Assembly (NCBI GenBank): GCA_026967495.1
Contig: CP114060.1
Span: 1,922,001 to 1,986,000 of the forward strand
Direction of reading: 5' to 3'
Origin: Rouxiella badensis
Lineage (GTDB): Bacteria; Pseudomonadota; Gammaproteobacteria; Enterobacterales; Enterobacteriaceae
Length of the DNA: 64,000 bases
Below, piece after piece: positions 26,987 through 36,053 of the stretch. Position 1 is the first letter of the stretch. Each line of letters opens with the position of its first letter. The notes beneath the pieces are model-generated. The model saw only the letters and a program-made list of their open reading frames with translations. It made no database searches and was not told where the DNA came from. The translations under genes and the position numbers were made by a program.

Positions 26987-28147
26987 TTACCACCCGTGGA
27001 TAATCGGCCACAGCGCCTCAATGTGTTCACTTCCATCGCGTATGACGGCGAATTCACCGTGCTGGCTGACCGTTGCACAGGCGTGATTAGGCAGGATACG
27101 CACCCGACTGCCGTAGGGGAGATAAGGCAGCGTTTGCTGGCTTCCCGGACGCAGCGCCACAATGCCGTGCTCCTGGTTAGCGTCTACCATCAGAAGATCG
27201 CCCAGCGGATTGCCAGCCATATCGCACACTATGCCGTAACGCTGGTCGACCGCCTGCGCCGCCGTGCCTCTGTCGCGTGACATCGCCATCCAGCCGGCAT
27301 CAATCATTATCCAGCCTTTTTCACGCTGGTGGCCAATCACCGTGGCCACTACAGACAGCGCGATATCCGAGGTTTGGCAGACGCCCGCGCCGGTCATCAC
27401 CAGATCAAACAGCGTGAAAACGCCGGCACGAACCTCGGTAACGCCGGTCAAGTCTTTGCTGAAATGCGCGGTCGGCGTAGAGCCGACGCTGACGACCGGA
27501 CTCGGCAGACCCGCGTGACGCAGTGCATCGGCACAGGCCACGGCGGCGGCGCGCTCTTTCTCTGCCATCGCCTGATGTTCCTCCAGGCTCTTGCAGTGAT
27601 AAGACTCACCGGCATGAGTGATAATGCCGCGTAGCTCAGCGCCGTCGTGATGCAGAATGCGGCCGATTTCAATCAGCAGATTGTCGCCCGGCGCTACGCC
27701 GCTGCGATGACCATCGCTGTCGATCTCAATCAATGCCGGGATGGCGATGCTCGCCTGGCGGGAGTAGTCAGCGACGGCACGCGCCTGCTCCAGGCTGTCT
27801 AAAATCACGCTGATATCGGTGCCGTCTTTTAGCAAGGCAACCACGCGGGCCAGCTTTTGCGGTGCGATACCCACGGCGTAAATCAGATTTTTGCATCCAG
27901 CGGCGGCGAACACCTCTGCCTCTTTCAAGGTGGAAACCGTGGCCGGCCCGTTACCCTCAGTAAGGATCAAACGCGCCGCCTCAACGGATTTTACGGTCTT
28001 CAGGTGTGGCCTCAGCGGCACGCCGAAACTGTCGGTGTGTTCGCGCAGTCGTGCAACGTTGCGTTCCAGCTTGTCGCGATTAAGCAGCAGAAAAGGCGTT
28101 TCTTTGTCGTGAATGCTGACGCCGTTCAACGGGGTATTATCAGTCAT
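26987..28147 (-). CDS. fold-type III PLP enzyme, beta-hydroxyaspartate aldolase (BhcC)-like
   Basis: 386 residues with an alanine-racemase-type barrel. The PLP lysine motif is RPHLKTVKS (about residue 50). A C-terminal metal site HxC appears in PNHACATV, as in D-threonine aldolase and D-serine dehydratase (DSD1) proteins. Family activities include aldol cleavage of beta-hydroxy amino acids and D-serine or D-threo-hydroxyaspartate dehydration. Next to a hydroxyaspartate dehydratase-like and an iminosuccinate reductase-like gene, the best guess is the aldolase that joins or splits glycine and glyoxylate. Last gene of a four-gene minus-strand operon. Activity not provable from sequence. Confidence 0.7.
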   Translation of the reverse strand: MTDNTPLNGVSIHDKETPFLLLNRDKLERNVARLREHTDSFGVPLRPHLKTVKSVEAARLILTEGNGPATVSTLKEAEVFAAAGCKNLIYAVGIAPQKLARVVALLKDGTDISVILDSLEQARAVADYSRQASIAIPALIEIDSDGHRSGVAPGDNLLIEIGRILHHDGAELRGIITHAGESYHCKSLEEHQAMAEKERAAAVACADALRHAGLPSPVVSVGSTPTAHFSKDLTGVTEVRAGVFTLFDLVMTGAGVCQTSDIALSVVATVIGHQREKGWIMIDAGWMAMSRDRGTAAQAVDQRYGIVCDMAGNPLGDLLMVDANQEHGIVALRPGSQQTLPYLPYGSRVRILPNHACATVSQHGEFAVIRDGSEHIEALWPIIHGW

Positions 28148-28190
28148 AGTCTGGGCCTGGCTAGCGATAAAAAGTCATAAAAGACCGGCA

Positions 28191-29141
28191 TCAGGCACCG
28201 GCGTTATCCAGCGCATTCAGGATGGCGGCGGCGATAAACAAATCCTGTAGTGCGACGCCTGAGCTGTCGAAAATCGTAATCTCTTCGGGACCGCGGCGGC
28301 CAAAAGCGTTGCCAATAATGACGTTGCCGATAGCCGTAATAGATTCATCATCGTGTTCCGACACCCTGGGCGCATGCTGAAACTCGCCAAGGGTGCGCGA
28401 CTGTTCAGGCAGGTCGGCAAACAGCCTGGCGCGTGCAAAGAGTGCGGGCGGGAGCTCCTGCTTGCCCCTGGCATCCGACCCCATGCTGGCAATATGGGTA
28501 CCAGGCTTGACCCACTCTGCCTGAAACAGCGGAGTGGTTGAGCCGGTCACGGTCACAATGATATCAGCGGTCCGGCAGGCGGTTTCAGCATCGCTAACCC
28601 CCGCGTTTACCCCTTTCTCTGCCAGAGCGTCACAGAGCGCTTCGGCTTTTTGCCGGTCTCGATTCACAATCAGCACGTCGGTAATAGGGAAGCGCTCGAG
28701 CAGCGCCTCGGCCTCGTACTTTGCCTGATGTCCGGCACCAAAAAGGACCAGCCGCGAGGCGTCCGGACGCGCTAAATAGTGTGCGGCAACTGCATCGGCG
28801 GCGGCGGTGCGGAAAGCATTAACTTGCCCACCTTCGAGCACCGCGTTCAGTGCGCCGGTGTCATCGTCAAGCAGCAGTATGTAAGAGTTGTGGCGCGGCA
28901 GCCCGTGTTCGCTGTTTTTTGGCCAGTAGGTGCCGACTTTTAATCCGGTCAGCGGGACGTTCACCGACTGGGTCGCCGATTTGACCGTAAAGCGGGTGCC
29001 TGGCTCTGAGCCGTGACCGATAACCACGGGAAAAAGCGTGCTGGCGGGCGATGCGGTAGCCACTAACGCCGCCTTTATTGCCTCGAAGGCAAGCCGGTGA
29101 GTGACAACTGGACGACATTGCTCTGCGGAGATAAATCTCAT
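28191..29141 (-). CDS. ornithine cyclodeaminase family protein, iminosuccinate reductase (BhcD)-like
   Basis: 316 residues of the ornithine cyclodeaminase/mu-crystallin family. NAD-binding motif LVLFGAGHQAKYEAEALL (about residue 130), substrate-side SATQSVNVPLTGLKVGTYWP and SDARGKQELPPAL. In the beta-hydroxyaspartate pathway a member of this family reduces iminosuccinate to L-aspartate. Its start overlaps the stop of the upstream dehydratase gene by four bases (ATGA), showing tight co-translation. Ornithine cyclodeaminase or another imine reductase activity cannot be excluded. Confidence 0.72.
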   Translation of the reverse strand: MRFISAEQCRPVVTHRLAFEAIKAALVATASPASTLFPVVIGHGSEPGTRFTVKSATQSVNVPLTGLKVGTYWPKNSEHGLPRHNSYILLLDDDTGALNAVLEGGQVNAFRTAAADAVAAHYLARPDASRLVLFGAGHQAKYEAEALLERFPITDVLIVNRDRQKAEALCDALAEKGVNAGVSDAETACRTADIIVTVTGSTTPLFQAEWVKPGTHIASMGSDARGKQELPPALFARARLFADLPEQSRTLGEFQHAPRVSEHDDESITAIGNVIIGNAFGRRGPEEITIFDSSGVALQDLFIAAAILNALDNAGA

Positions 29142-30127
29142 CGCGCTGTCTCTTGAGTATTGGCATGCTCGGCTAGCAGGTGCGCGAAGTTGTCGAGGTC
29201 GACGTTACCGCCGCTGATGACGACGCCGATACGTTTACCGCGCAGGTTCTCGGCATTGGCACGCAGTGCGGCCAAACCCAGGCAGCCCGTAGGTTCAACG
29301 ATAAGCTTCATGCGCGAGGCAAAGAAGGCCATGCTGTCGACCAGCTGCGCATCGGTGGCGGTGTAAATATCGTCCACGTCGCGTTGGATAATCGAGAAGT
29401 TAATCTGGCCGAGCGACGGTGTCTGTGCGCCGTCGGCAATTGTTTTTGGCGTGCTGATTTTGACGATACCGCCGCTGCGAAACGACTGTTGCCCGTCGTT
29501 ACCGGCCTCTGGCTCAACGCCATAGATTTTACAATCTGGGGAAAGGGCGCGTGCCGCGAGCGCAGAGCCTGCCAGCAGACCGCCGCCGCCGAGCGGCACA
29601 AACAGTGCGTCCAGCTCACCTACCTCTTCAAGCAGCTCTTTTACCGCAGTGCCTTGTCCGGCAATCACCGGCGCGTAGTCATAAGCTGGAACCACCGCGT
29701 ATCCGTGCTCTTGGGCCAGTGCGTGAGTGATAGCCTCGCGGTCCTGCGTATAGCGGTCATATTCAACGACTTTGGCACCGTATCCCTCGGTGGCGGCACG
29801 TTTGGCTTTAGGCGCATCCTTTGGCATGACGATGGTCGCCGGGATACCCAGCAGTGAGGCCGCCAGCGCGATACCCTGCGCATGATTGCCGGAAGAATAG
29901 GTGATCACGCCTTTTTCACGCTGTGCTTCATCGAGCAGTGCCAGTGAGTTAAAAGCTCCGCGAAATTTGAATGCCCCCATGCGCTGAAGGTTTTCGCATT
30001 TGAAAAAGACCTCGGCACCCAAGGCTTGGTTAAGGATACTCGACTGCATCACTGGCGTTTTATGGGCATAGCCCTCAATTCTTTTTGCGGCGGCTAAAAC
30101 ATCATCAAAAGTAGGCAGTGTATTCAT
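29138..30127 (-). CDS. PLP dehydratase, threo-3-hydroxyaspartate ammonia-lyase / BhcB-like
   Basis: 329 residues of the serine/threonine dehydratase fold-type II family: PLP lysine in GAFKFRGAFNS, SSGNHAQGIALAA, and the glycine loop PLGGGGLLAG. It lacks the C-terminal ACT domain of IlvA. Close in pattern to threo-3-hydroxyaspartate ammonia-lyase and serine racemase. In this context it would convert 3-hydroxyaspartate to iminosuccinate (which hydrolyses to oxaloacetate, or is reduced by the next enzyme). Seven bases separate it from the regulator upstream. Confidence 0.78.
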   Translation of the reverse strand: MNTLPTFDDVLAAAKRIEGYAHKTPVMQSSILNQALGAEVFFKCENLQRMGAFKFRGAFNSLALLDEAQREKGVITYSSGNHAQGIALAASLLGIPATIVMPKDAPKAKRAATEGYGAKVVEYDRYTQDREAITHALAQEHGYAVVPAYDYAPVIAGQGTAVKELLEEVGELDALFVPLGGGGLLAGSALAARALSPDCKIYGVEPEAGNDGQQSFRSGGIVKISTPKTIADGAQTPSLGQINFSIIQRDVDDIYTATDAQLVDSMAFFASRMKLIVEPTGCLGLAALRANAENLRGKRIGVVISGGNVDLDNFAHLLAEHANTQETAR

Positions 30128-30134
30128 TTCTTCC

Positions 30135-30776
30135 TCAGAATTTAACGTCGTTATACAGCGTAGCCCTTGATACGCCGAGATGCTGGGCGATGGTGCTTAC
30201 CGCTTTGCGAACCTCGAGATAACCGGCCTCTTTTAATTCGGCCAACAGTTGGCGGCGCTCTTCGGCCTTCAATGCCTGTGGCGCTTTTGAGCGGCTGGCG
30301 GAAAACTTGTCGATGTGCTCACGCAGGGTGTCGGCATTGGCCGGATCCAGCGTCTCAGTGATATCGACACTCCCTGTCTGGCAAAACTGCGCCAGCATGC
30401 TTTGCATTTGCCCAAAAAGATTGAGATCGACATTCATGCACAGTGCTGCAACGTAGCGGCCCTGTGCATCTTTAATGCCGATTGAGGTACTTTTGGCGCG
30501 ACGTCCGTCTGCAAAACGGTTGGCGTAGTTGGCGAGAACCTGCGGATACTCGGGGTCGTTGATGCGCGCCAGACCCAGTTCGGTGGCCGGTGCGCCAATC
30601 TCACGGCCCGAGAGATTATTTTGAATCGACAGGATGGCGTGCTTGGGGTCCAGCAAGTCGTGAACCACGACCTCGCAAAAGGGCGCAAAGGTTTCGCCGA
30701 TGCCTTTGGCTATCTGCTCGAGCTGGCTTAAAAGCGCCTGATTGGCCTGCTGTTCGGGTGTCTGTTTTTTCATCAT
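30135..30776 (-). CDS. YheO/DauR-type PAS-HTH transcriptional regulator
   Basis: 213 residues from ATG 30776. The N-terminal PAS-like domain (YheO type, AKGIGETFAPFCEVVVHDLLD and IGIKDAQGRYVAALCMNVD) is followed by a C-terminal helix-turn-helix (RKAVSTIAQHLGVSRATLYNDVKF). DauR in Pseudomonas, of the same family, senses D-amino acid metabolism. First gene of the operon with the dehydratase, reductase and aldolase, so it probably controls them and itself. Start is uncertain: ATG 30773, ATG 30776 and an upstream TTG (30809) are possible, and none has a good ribosome site. Confidence 0.82.
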   Translation of the reverse strand: MMKKQTPEQQANQALLSQLEQIAKGIGETFAPFCEVVVHDLLDPKHAILSIQNNLSGREIGAPATELGLARINDPEYPQVLANYANRFADGRRAKSTSIGIKDAQGRYVAALCMNVDLNLFGQMQSMLAQFCQTGSVDITETLDPANADTLREHIDKFSASRSKAPQALKAEERRQLLAELKEAGYLEVRKAVSTIAQHLGVSRATLYNDVKF

Positions 30777-30810
30777 TGACAATTTATCTAGTATTATACA
30801 AATCGTCAAT
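30775..30810. promoter_or_regulatory. inverted repeat at the start of the regulator gene
   Basis: ATTGAC (30775-30780) and GTCAAT (30805-30810) are perfect inverted arms, extended by ATTT and AAAT one base inside each. On the minus strand it holds TTGACG and, 17 bases later, TAAATT, a possible promoter. This would be a natural autoregulatory operator, and it implies a very short leader. Confidence 0.5.
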
Positions 30811-31019
30811 TTTTTACTGTTCCTCCCTTCAGGCCTGAATTCGAATTTGGGAGATGTGTTCCAGCATAAAAAGCAATTAATGTCTTTCGGTTAGTTTTTG
30901 CGTACTGCGGTAACGCAATTTTTCAAAACATGTGGTTGTATTTCTAAATCGGCTGGCGCATGTTTATTCGCATTCAGGCGTAGTGAGTTTTTACACATCT
31001 ATTATCAGGGAGAAGTCGC

Positions 31020-34000
31020 ATGGGGACGTCTTTAGGCTTGGGATTAGGCAGGTTAAGCAAGCGCTGGCAGACACTGACCGTTGGCCTGGCGTTACTTTGC
31101 CTGAGTGGCTGTGATGATCCTAAACCTAAAGATCCCCCTAAAACGCCCCCTGCGCAAATCGCTGAGAAAGCCACTGCGCCAAAAGCCGCCGAGGCTGTGA
31201 TGCCCAGGCTCGACAATGCTCAACGTGAAGCTTTGGCTAAAAAGAGTGCGGGGCAGCCTCTTTCGCTGTTGGATGCTTCCGAGCTGCAGCTCGACGGTGC
31301 CAGTGCATGGGTCCTGACCTTTTCTGTGCCCCTCGATCCGGCACAGAATTTTGCTTCGCTGGTGCATCTGGTCGATACCAAAAGCGGAACCCCAGACGGT
31401 GCGTGGGAGCTGTCCGACAGTCTCACCGAACTGCGTTTCCGCCATCTGTTGCCTGACCGTCAGCTGGTGGTCACGGTTGACGGCGCTCTTAAAGGACTCA
31501 ACGGCGCACAGCTGGGGGCTGAACAGCAAAAGACCCTCACCACCCGTAATATTGAGCCTAGCGTTGGGTTTGCCAGCAAAGGATCCCTGCTGCCCACCAG
31601 ACTGGCAGAAGGTTTGCCGGTTATCGCCTTGAATATTAATAATGTGGACGTGAATTTCTTCCGCATTAAAAGTGCGGCGCTGCCGGAGTTTCTGGCTGAC
31701 TGGCAATCGAACAGCGCACTTTCATCCGGAGAGTCTGACACCCTGCTGAAGCGGGCCGATTTGGTTTACACCGGCCGTTTTGCGCTAAATCCTCAGATTA
31801 ATACCCGCGAGCACCTGCTATTACCGATCGGCGGTATTGATGCGCTGAAGCAACCGGGTGTCTATCTTGCCGTGATGCAGCAGGCGGGGCGCTACAGTTA
31901 CACCAATCCGGCGACGCTCTTCACCCTCAGTGATATCGGTGTTTCGTTACACAGCTACAGTCAACAGGTTGATGTCTATACTCAGGCGCTTGAGGCGGGC
32001 ACACCGCTGGCAGATATTCATTTGCAGACGCTTGACGAGAAGGGCCACCCGCTGGCGCAGGGTAACACTGACGCTCACGGGCACGCGCAATTCGCCAAAG
32101 ATCCAAAGGCGGTCTTGCTGTTGGCACAGCACGGCGGCGAAACCAGTCTGATTAACCTCAATGAACCGGCGCTGGACCTGGCCGAGTTTGATATTGCCGG
32201 ACCCCAGGGTTACAGCAAAACGCTTTTCGCCTTTGGGCCAAGAGATTTATACCGCCCGGGTGAAACACTGCTGCTGAATGCCTTACTGCGTGACGCTGAC
32301 GGCAAACCCGTGACGGCGCAGCCGGTGAAGACGCAACTGATCAAGCCCGATGGTCAGGTTGCCCGCACCTTTATGTGGCAGCCGCAAAACGGCCTTTACC
32401 AGTACCAATATCCTATCCCGCAAGACGGGCCAACCGGCGACTGGAAGGTCAGCTTCAACCTTGGCGATAATCAGCTGCGCTATTACCCTTTCAAGGTTGA
32501 AGACTTTATGCCAGAGCGAATGGCGCTAGATTTGAGCAGCAGTCAGGAGCCGGTTCTCGGCGATGCTGCGGTGACCTTTGATGTCACGGGCCGCTATCTC
32601 TATGGGGCACCGGCTGCGGGTAATCGTCTTCAGGGGCAGCTGTATTTGCGTCCGCTGCGTGAGGCGGTACCTTCCTTGCCGGGCTATGAGTTCGGGGCTA
32701 TCAATGAAGAAAACCTCTCACGAACGCTGAGCGACGTTGACCAGACGCTAGACGCCGAGGGGAAAGGCGCTGTTACCGTTGAAAACAGCTGGAATACGGT
32801 GCGTTCGCCTTTGACGGTGATTCTGCAGGCCAGCCTGCTGGAGTCGGGTGGGCGTCCGGTAACACGGCGGGTCAGTCAGGCAGTCTGGCCTGCGGAGGTC
32901 TTGCCCGGTATTCGCCCCTTGTTCAACAAACAGGATATTTACGACTATCGCACCGACAAGACGGTATCGCAGGCGGTGGTTGATGAAAACAGCCAGGCGG
33001 ATTTTGAGATTGTTTCTGTTAATAAAGCAGCACAGAGGCTCGCGGCGAAAGGTCTTGAAGTTCGGCTGGTGCGCGAACGTCGCGACTATTACTGGCAATG
33101 GTCCGAAAGCAGCGGCTGGCAGTCGCTGTACGATAAAAAGGATCTGGTGCTGGCCCGTCAGCAGATAGATATTGCCGCCGACGGTTCGGCAAAAGTCAGC
33201 TTCCCAGTCGAGTGGGGCGCTTACCGTATTGAAGTTGAAGATCCGCAAACTCATCAGTTGAGCAGCCTGCGCTTCTGGGCCGGCTACAGCTGGCAGGACA
33301 ATACCGACGGTACGGATGCCGTGCGCCCCGATCAGGTGAAACTAAAGCTCGACAAACCGTCCTATCAGCCGGGTGAGCGCGCAAAAATACATATTCAGGC
33401 TCCGGCGGCAGGTAAAGGCTATCTGTTGGTAGAGTCGAGCGATGGTCCGCTCTGGTGGCAGGAGATTGACGTGCCTGAGGCAGGCGTCGATATTGATGTG
33501 CCGATTAATAGTGAATGGCGACGCCACGATCTCTATTTCAGCGCGCTGGTACTGCGTCCCGGTGACAAAAAGCAGCAGTCGACGCCAAAGAGGGCGGTCG
33601 GTTTGTTGCATATACCTTTAGCCTCCGAGGGCCGCAAGCTAAGCCTACAGCTCGATGCCCCAGCCAAGATTCGTCCGAACCAGCTTCTGACCGTCAAAGT
33701 CAAAGCCTCGGTGGAGGGCAAGGCGGTTCCACACTCCATTAATCTGCTGCTGTCGGCGGTGGATGCTGGCGTGTTGTCGATTACAGGTTTCAAGACTCCC
33801 GATCCTTACGACGCCTTCCTGGGGCGTAAACGTTATGGGGTCGATCAATACGACGTCTACGGCCATTTGATCGAAGGAAAGGGCAGAATGGCCAGCCTGA
33901 GTTTTGGCGGCGACGGCGATGAAGATCCTCTTTCGCGCGGCGGTCAGAAGCCAGTTACCGAGGTGACCATTGTCGCTCAGCAGGCAGTCCCTGTGACGCT

Positions 34001-36035
34001 CGACGACAATGGCGACGGTGAGGTACAGATCCCTATCCCTGATTTTAACGGCGAGCTGCGCCTGATGGCTCAGGGCTGGAGTGACGAAGACTTTGGCAGC
34101 GCAGAGTCGAAAGTTGTGGTGGCTGCCCCCATCATTGTTGAGCTTGCAACGCCACGCTTTATGGCAGATGGCGACAGCGCAAATCTGGCCCTTGATGTCA
34201 CCAATCTCTCGGGCGCTGTGCAAACTTTCAACGTTGAGGTCGTTACCGACGGCTTAATTCAGCTTGTCAATTCAACGGCCGGGCAGAGCGTTTCGCTGGC
34301 ACAAGGCGAGCGCAAAACCCTGTCAGTCGCTGTGAAAGCGCTGTCAGGCTTTGGTGCGGGGCAGGTGAGCGTCAAGGTCAGCGGCATGACATTGCCGAAC
34401 GAGAAACTTCAGGACTACCACCGAAGCTGGTCGATTGGCGTGCGGCCTGCTTTCCCGGCGCTGACGCGTAACTTCGCGACCGTACTTCATCCGGGAGAAA
34501 CCTGGCAGTTGTCGTCTGACGCCAATGCGCAGCTGGTGCAAGAGACGCTACAGGGGCGCTTAACGCTCAGCAGCAAACCGCCGCTGAATCTGGCACGTTA
34601 TATCAGTGAACTGCTGGCCTATCCTTACGGCTGCCTGGAGCAAACGACCAGCGGTCTTTATCCGTCGCTTTACACCAGCCGTGCACAGCTGGCGGCGTTG
34701 GGAATCAAGACCTCGACCGACGATGTACGCCGTCACAACATCGATATTGGCATCGACAGACTGTTAGGTATGCAGAAAGAGAGCGGTGGCTTTGGCCTGT
34801 GGAATAAAGACAGCCCTGAGGAGTATTGGCTGACCGCATATGCGACTGACTTCTTGGTTCGTGCCGCGCAGCAGGGCTACAGCGTGCAAACGGAAGGGCT
34901 GGAGAAGGCCAAAAAACGCCTGCAGCGCTATTTGCAGGACCCGAATCAGATAGACGTTCGCTACAGTTCGCAGCCAGACAGTACACGCTTTGCCGTTCAG
35001 GCTTATGCTGGGCTGGTGCTCGCCGGTCAGCAGCAGGCACCGTTGGGTGCACTGCGCCAGCTGTTTGACAAGCGCAGTGCGGCACAGTCGGGCCTGCCGT
35101 TGGTTCAACTGGGTATTGCGTTGAAAATGATGGGGGACATGCCCCGTGCTCAAACGGCGATTGCCGAAGGCGTTGCCAAAGTTCGACCAGAGAAAGATTA
35201 CTGGCTCGAGGACTATGGCAGTCCGCTGCGCGACAATGCGTTGATCCTGTCGCTGCTGAGTGAAAACAATATGTTGCCGGACGTCCGCGACCGCCTGTTG
35301 CTGACGCTTTCCGAAAGTCTTAACGGTCAGCGTTGGTTGTCTACTCAAGAAAGCAATGCGCTGTTTATGGCCGGTCGTGAGCTCCTTGGCAGCGCGGAGA
35401 CGCCGTGGCAGGTGACAATAGACGGAGATTCGCAGGCGTTGTCCTCGACCTCGGCAGTGACCCGTTCATTCAATGCTACAGCCCTGCATCAGCCGGTTAT
35501 GCTGAAAAACAGCGGTGATACTGCGGTGTACACTCGTTTTGATATCACCGGTTATCCTCCGCAGGCACCCGCTGAAAGCGGCAACATTTTGCATATTAAA
35601 CGCAATTATCTCGGCATGGACGGGCAACCGATATCACTGGCGTCGCTTGAAAGTGGCAGTCTGGTGGTTGTGCATCTTGACGTTTGGGCCGACACGCACG
35701 TGCCGGATGCGCTGGTAGTCGATCTTCTGCCCGCAGGTCTTGAACTCGAGAACCAGAATCTGGCCGAAAGTAGCGCTAGCCTGGGGGATGCGGCCAGTAA
35801 ACTGACTGAACTGATGGGCGATATGCAGCAGGCGAACATCAAGCATCAGGAATACCGAGATGACCGCTATGTCGCTGCTATCGACGTCGATGGCTACCGC
35901 CATGTGGCACTGCTGTATCTCGCCCGTGCAGTAACGCCGGGCAGCTATTCCTTGCCTGCTCCGCAGGTCGAGTCCATGTATGTTCCTGCATGGCGGGCTA
36001 CCGGTGCGACACCGCAACAGATGAATGTACGCTAG
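31020..36035 (+). CDS. yfhM: bacterial alpha-2-macroglobulin YfhM
   Basis: 1671 residues. Lipoprotein signal with lipobox LSGC (Cys31) and Asp at +2 and +3, which predicts retention in the inner membrane facing the periplasm. The thioester motif PYGCLEQTTSG is at 1205-1208 (Cys-Leu-Glu-Gln), used to trap proteases covalently; bait region and macroglobulin domains lie before it. The neighbour pbpC (PBP1C) is the usual partner: together they are thought to protect and repair the envelope after attack. 18 bases separate the two genes. Confidence 0.95.
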   Translation: MGTSLGLGLGRLSKRWQTLTVGLALLCLSGCDDPKPKDPPKTPPAQIAEKATAPKAAEAVMPRLDNAQREALAKKSAGQPLSLLDASELQLDGASAWVLTFSVPLDPAQNFASLVHLVDTKSGTPDGAWELSDSLTELRFRHLLPDRQLVVTVDGALKGLNGAQLGAEQQKTLTTRNIEPSVGFASKGSLLPTRLAEGLPVIALNINNVDVNFFRIKSAALPEFLADWQSNSALSSGESDTLLKRADLVYTGRFALNPQINTREHLLLPIGGIDALKQPGVYLAVMQQAGRYSYTNPATLFTLSDIGVSLHSYSQQVDVYTQALEAGTPLADIHLQTLDEKGHPLAQGNTDAHGHAQFAKDPKAVLLLAQHGGETSLINLNEPALDLAEFDIAGPQGYSKTLFAFGPRDLYRPGETLLLNALLRDADGKPVTAQPVKTQLIKPDGQVARTFMWQPQNGLYQYQYPIPQDGPTGDWKVSFNLGDNQLRYYPFKVEDFMPERMALDLSSSQEPVLGDAAVTFDVTGRYLYGAPAAGNRLQGQLYLRPLREAVPSLPGYEFGAINEENLSRTLSDVDQTLDAEGKGAVTVENSWNTVRSPLTVILQASLLESGGRPVTRRVSQAVWPAEVLPGIRPLFNKQDIYDYRTDKTVSQAVVDENSQADFEIVSVNKAAQRLAAKGLEVRLVRERRDYYWQWSESSGWQSLYDKKDLVLARQQIDIAADGSAKVSFPVEWGAYRIEVEDPQTHQLSSLRFWAGYSWQDNTDGTDAVRPDQVKLKLDKPSYQPGERAKIHIQAPAAGKGYLLVESSDGPLWWQEIDVPEAGVDIDVPINSEWRRHDLYFSALVLRPGDKKQQSTPKRAVGLLHIPLASEGRKLSLQLDAPAKIRPNQLLTVKVKASVEGKAVPHSINLLLSAVDAGVLSITGFKTPDPYDAFLGRKRYGVDQYDVYGHLIEGKGRMASLSFGGDGDEDPLSRGGQKPVTEVTIVAQQAVPVTLDDNGDGEVQIPIPDFNGELRLMAQGWSDEDFGSAESKVVVAAPIIVELATPRFMADGDSANLALDVTNLSGAVQTFNVEVVTDGLIQLVNSTAGQSVSLAQGERKTLSVAVKALSGFGAGQVSVKVSGMTLPNEKLQDYHRSWSIGVRPAFPALTRNFATVLHPGETWQLSSDANAQLVQETLQGRLTLSSKPPLNLARYISELLAYPYGCLEQTTSGLYPSLYTSRAQLAALGIKTSTDDVRRHNIDIGIDRLLGMQKESGGFGLWNKDSPEEYWLTAYATDFLVRAAQQGYSVQTEGLEKAKKRLQRYLQDPNQIDVRYSSQPDSTRFAVQAYAGLVLAGQQQAPLGALRQLFDKRSAAQSGLPLVQLGIALKMMGDMPRAQTAIAEGVAKVRPEKDYWLEDYGSPLRDNALILSLLSENNMLPDVRDRLLLTLSESLNGQRWLSTQESNALFMAGRELLGSAETPWQVTIDGDSQALSSTSAVTRSFNATALHQPVMLKNSGDTAVYTRFDITGYPPQAPAESGNILHIKRNYLGMDGQPISLASLESGSLVVVHLDVWADTHVPDALVVDLLPAGLELENQNLAESSASLGDAASKLTELMGDMQQANIKHQEYRDDRYVAAIDVDGYRHVALLYLARAVTPGSYSLPAPQVESMYVPAWRATGATPQQMNVR

Positions 36036-36053
36036 GCGAGGAGATCCCGGGCA

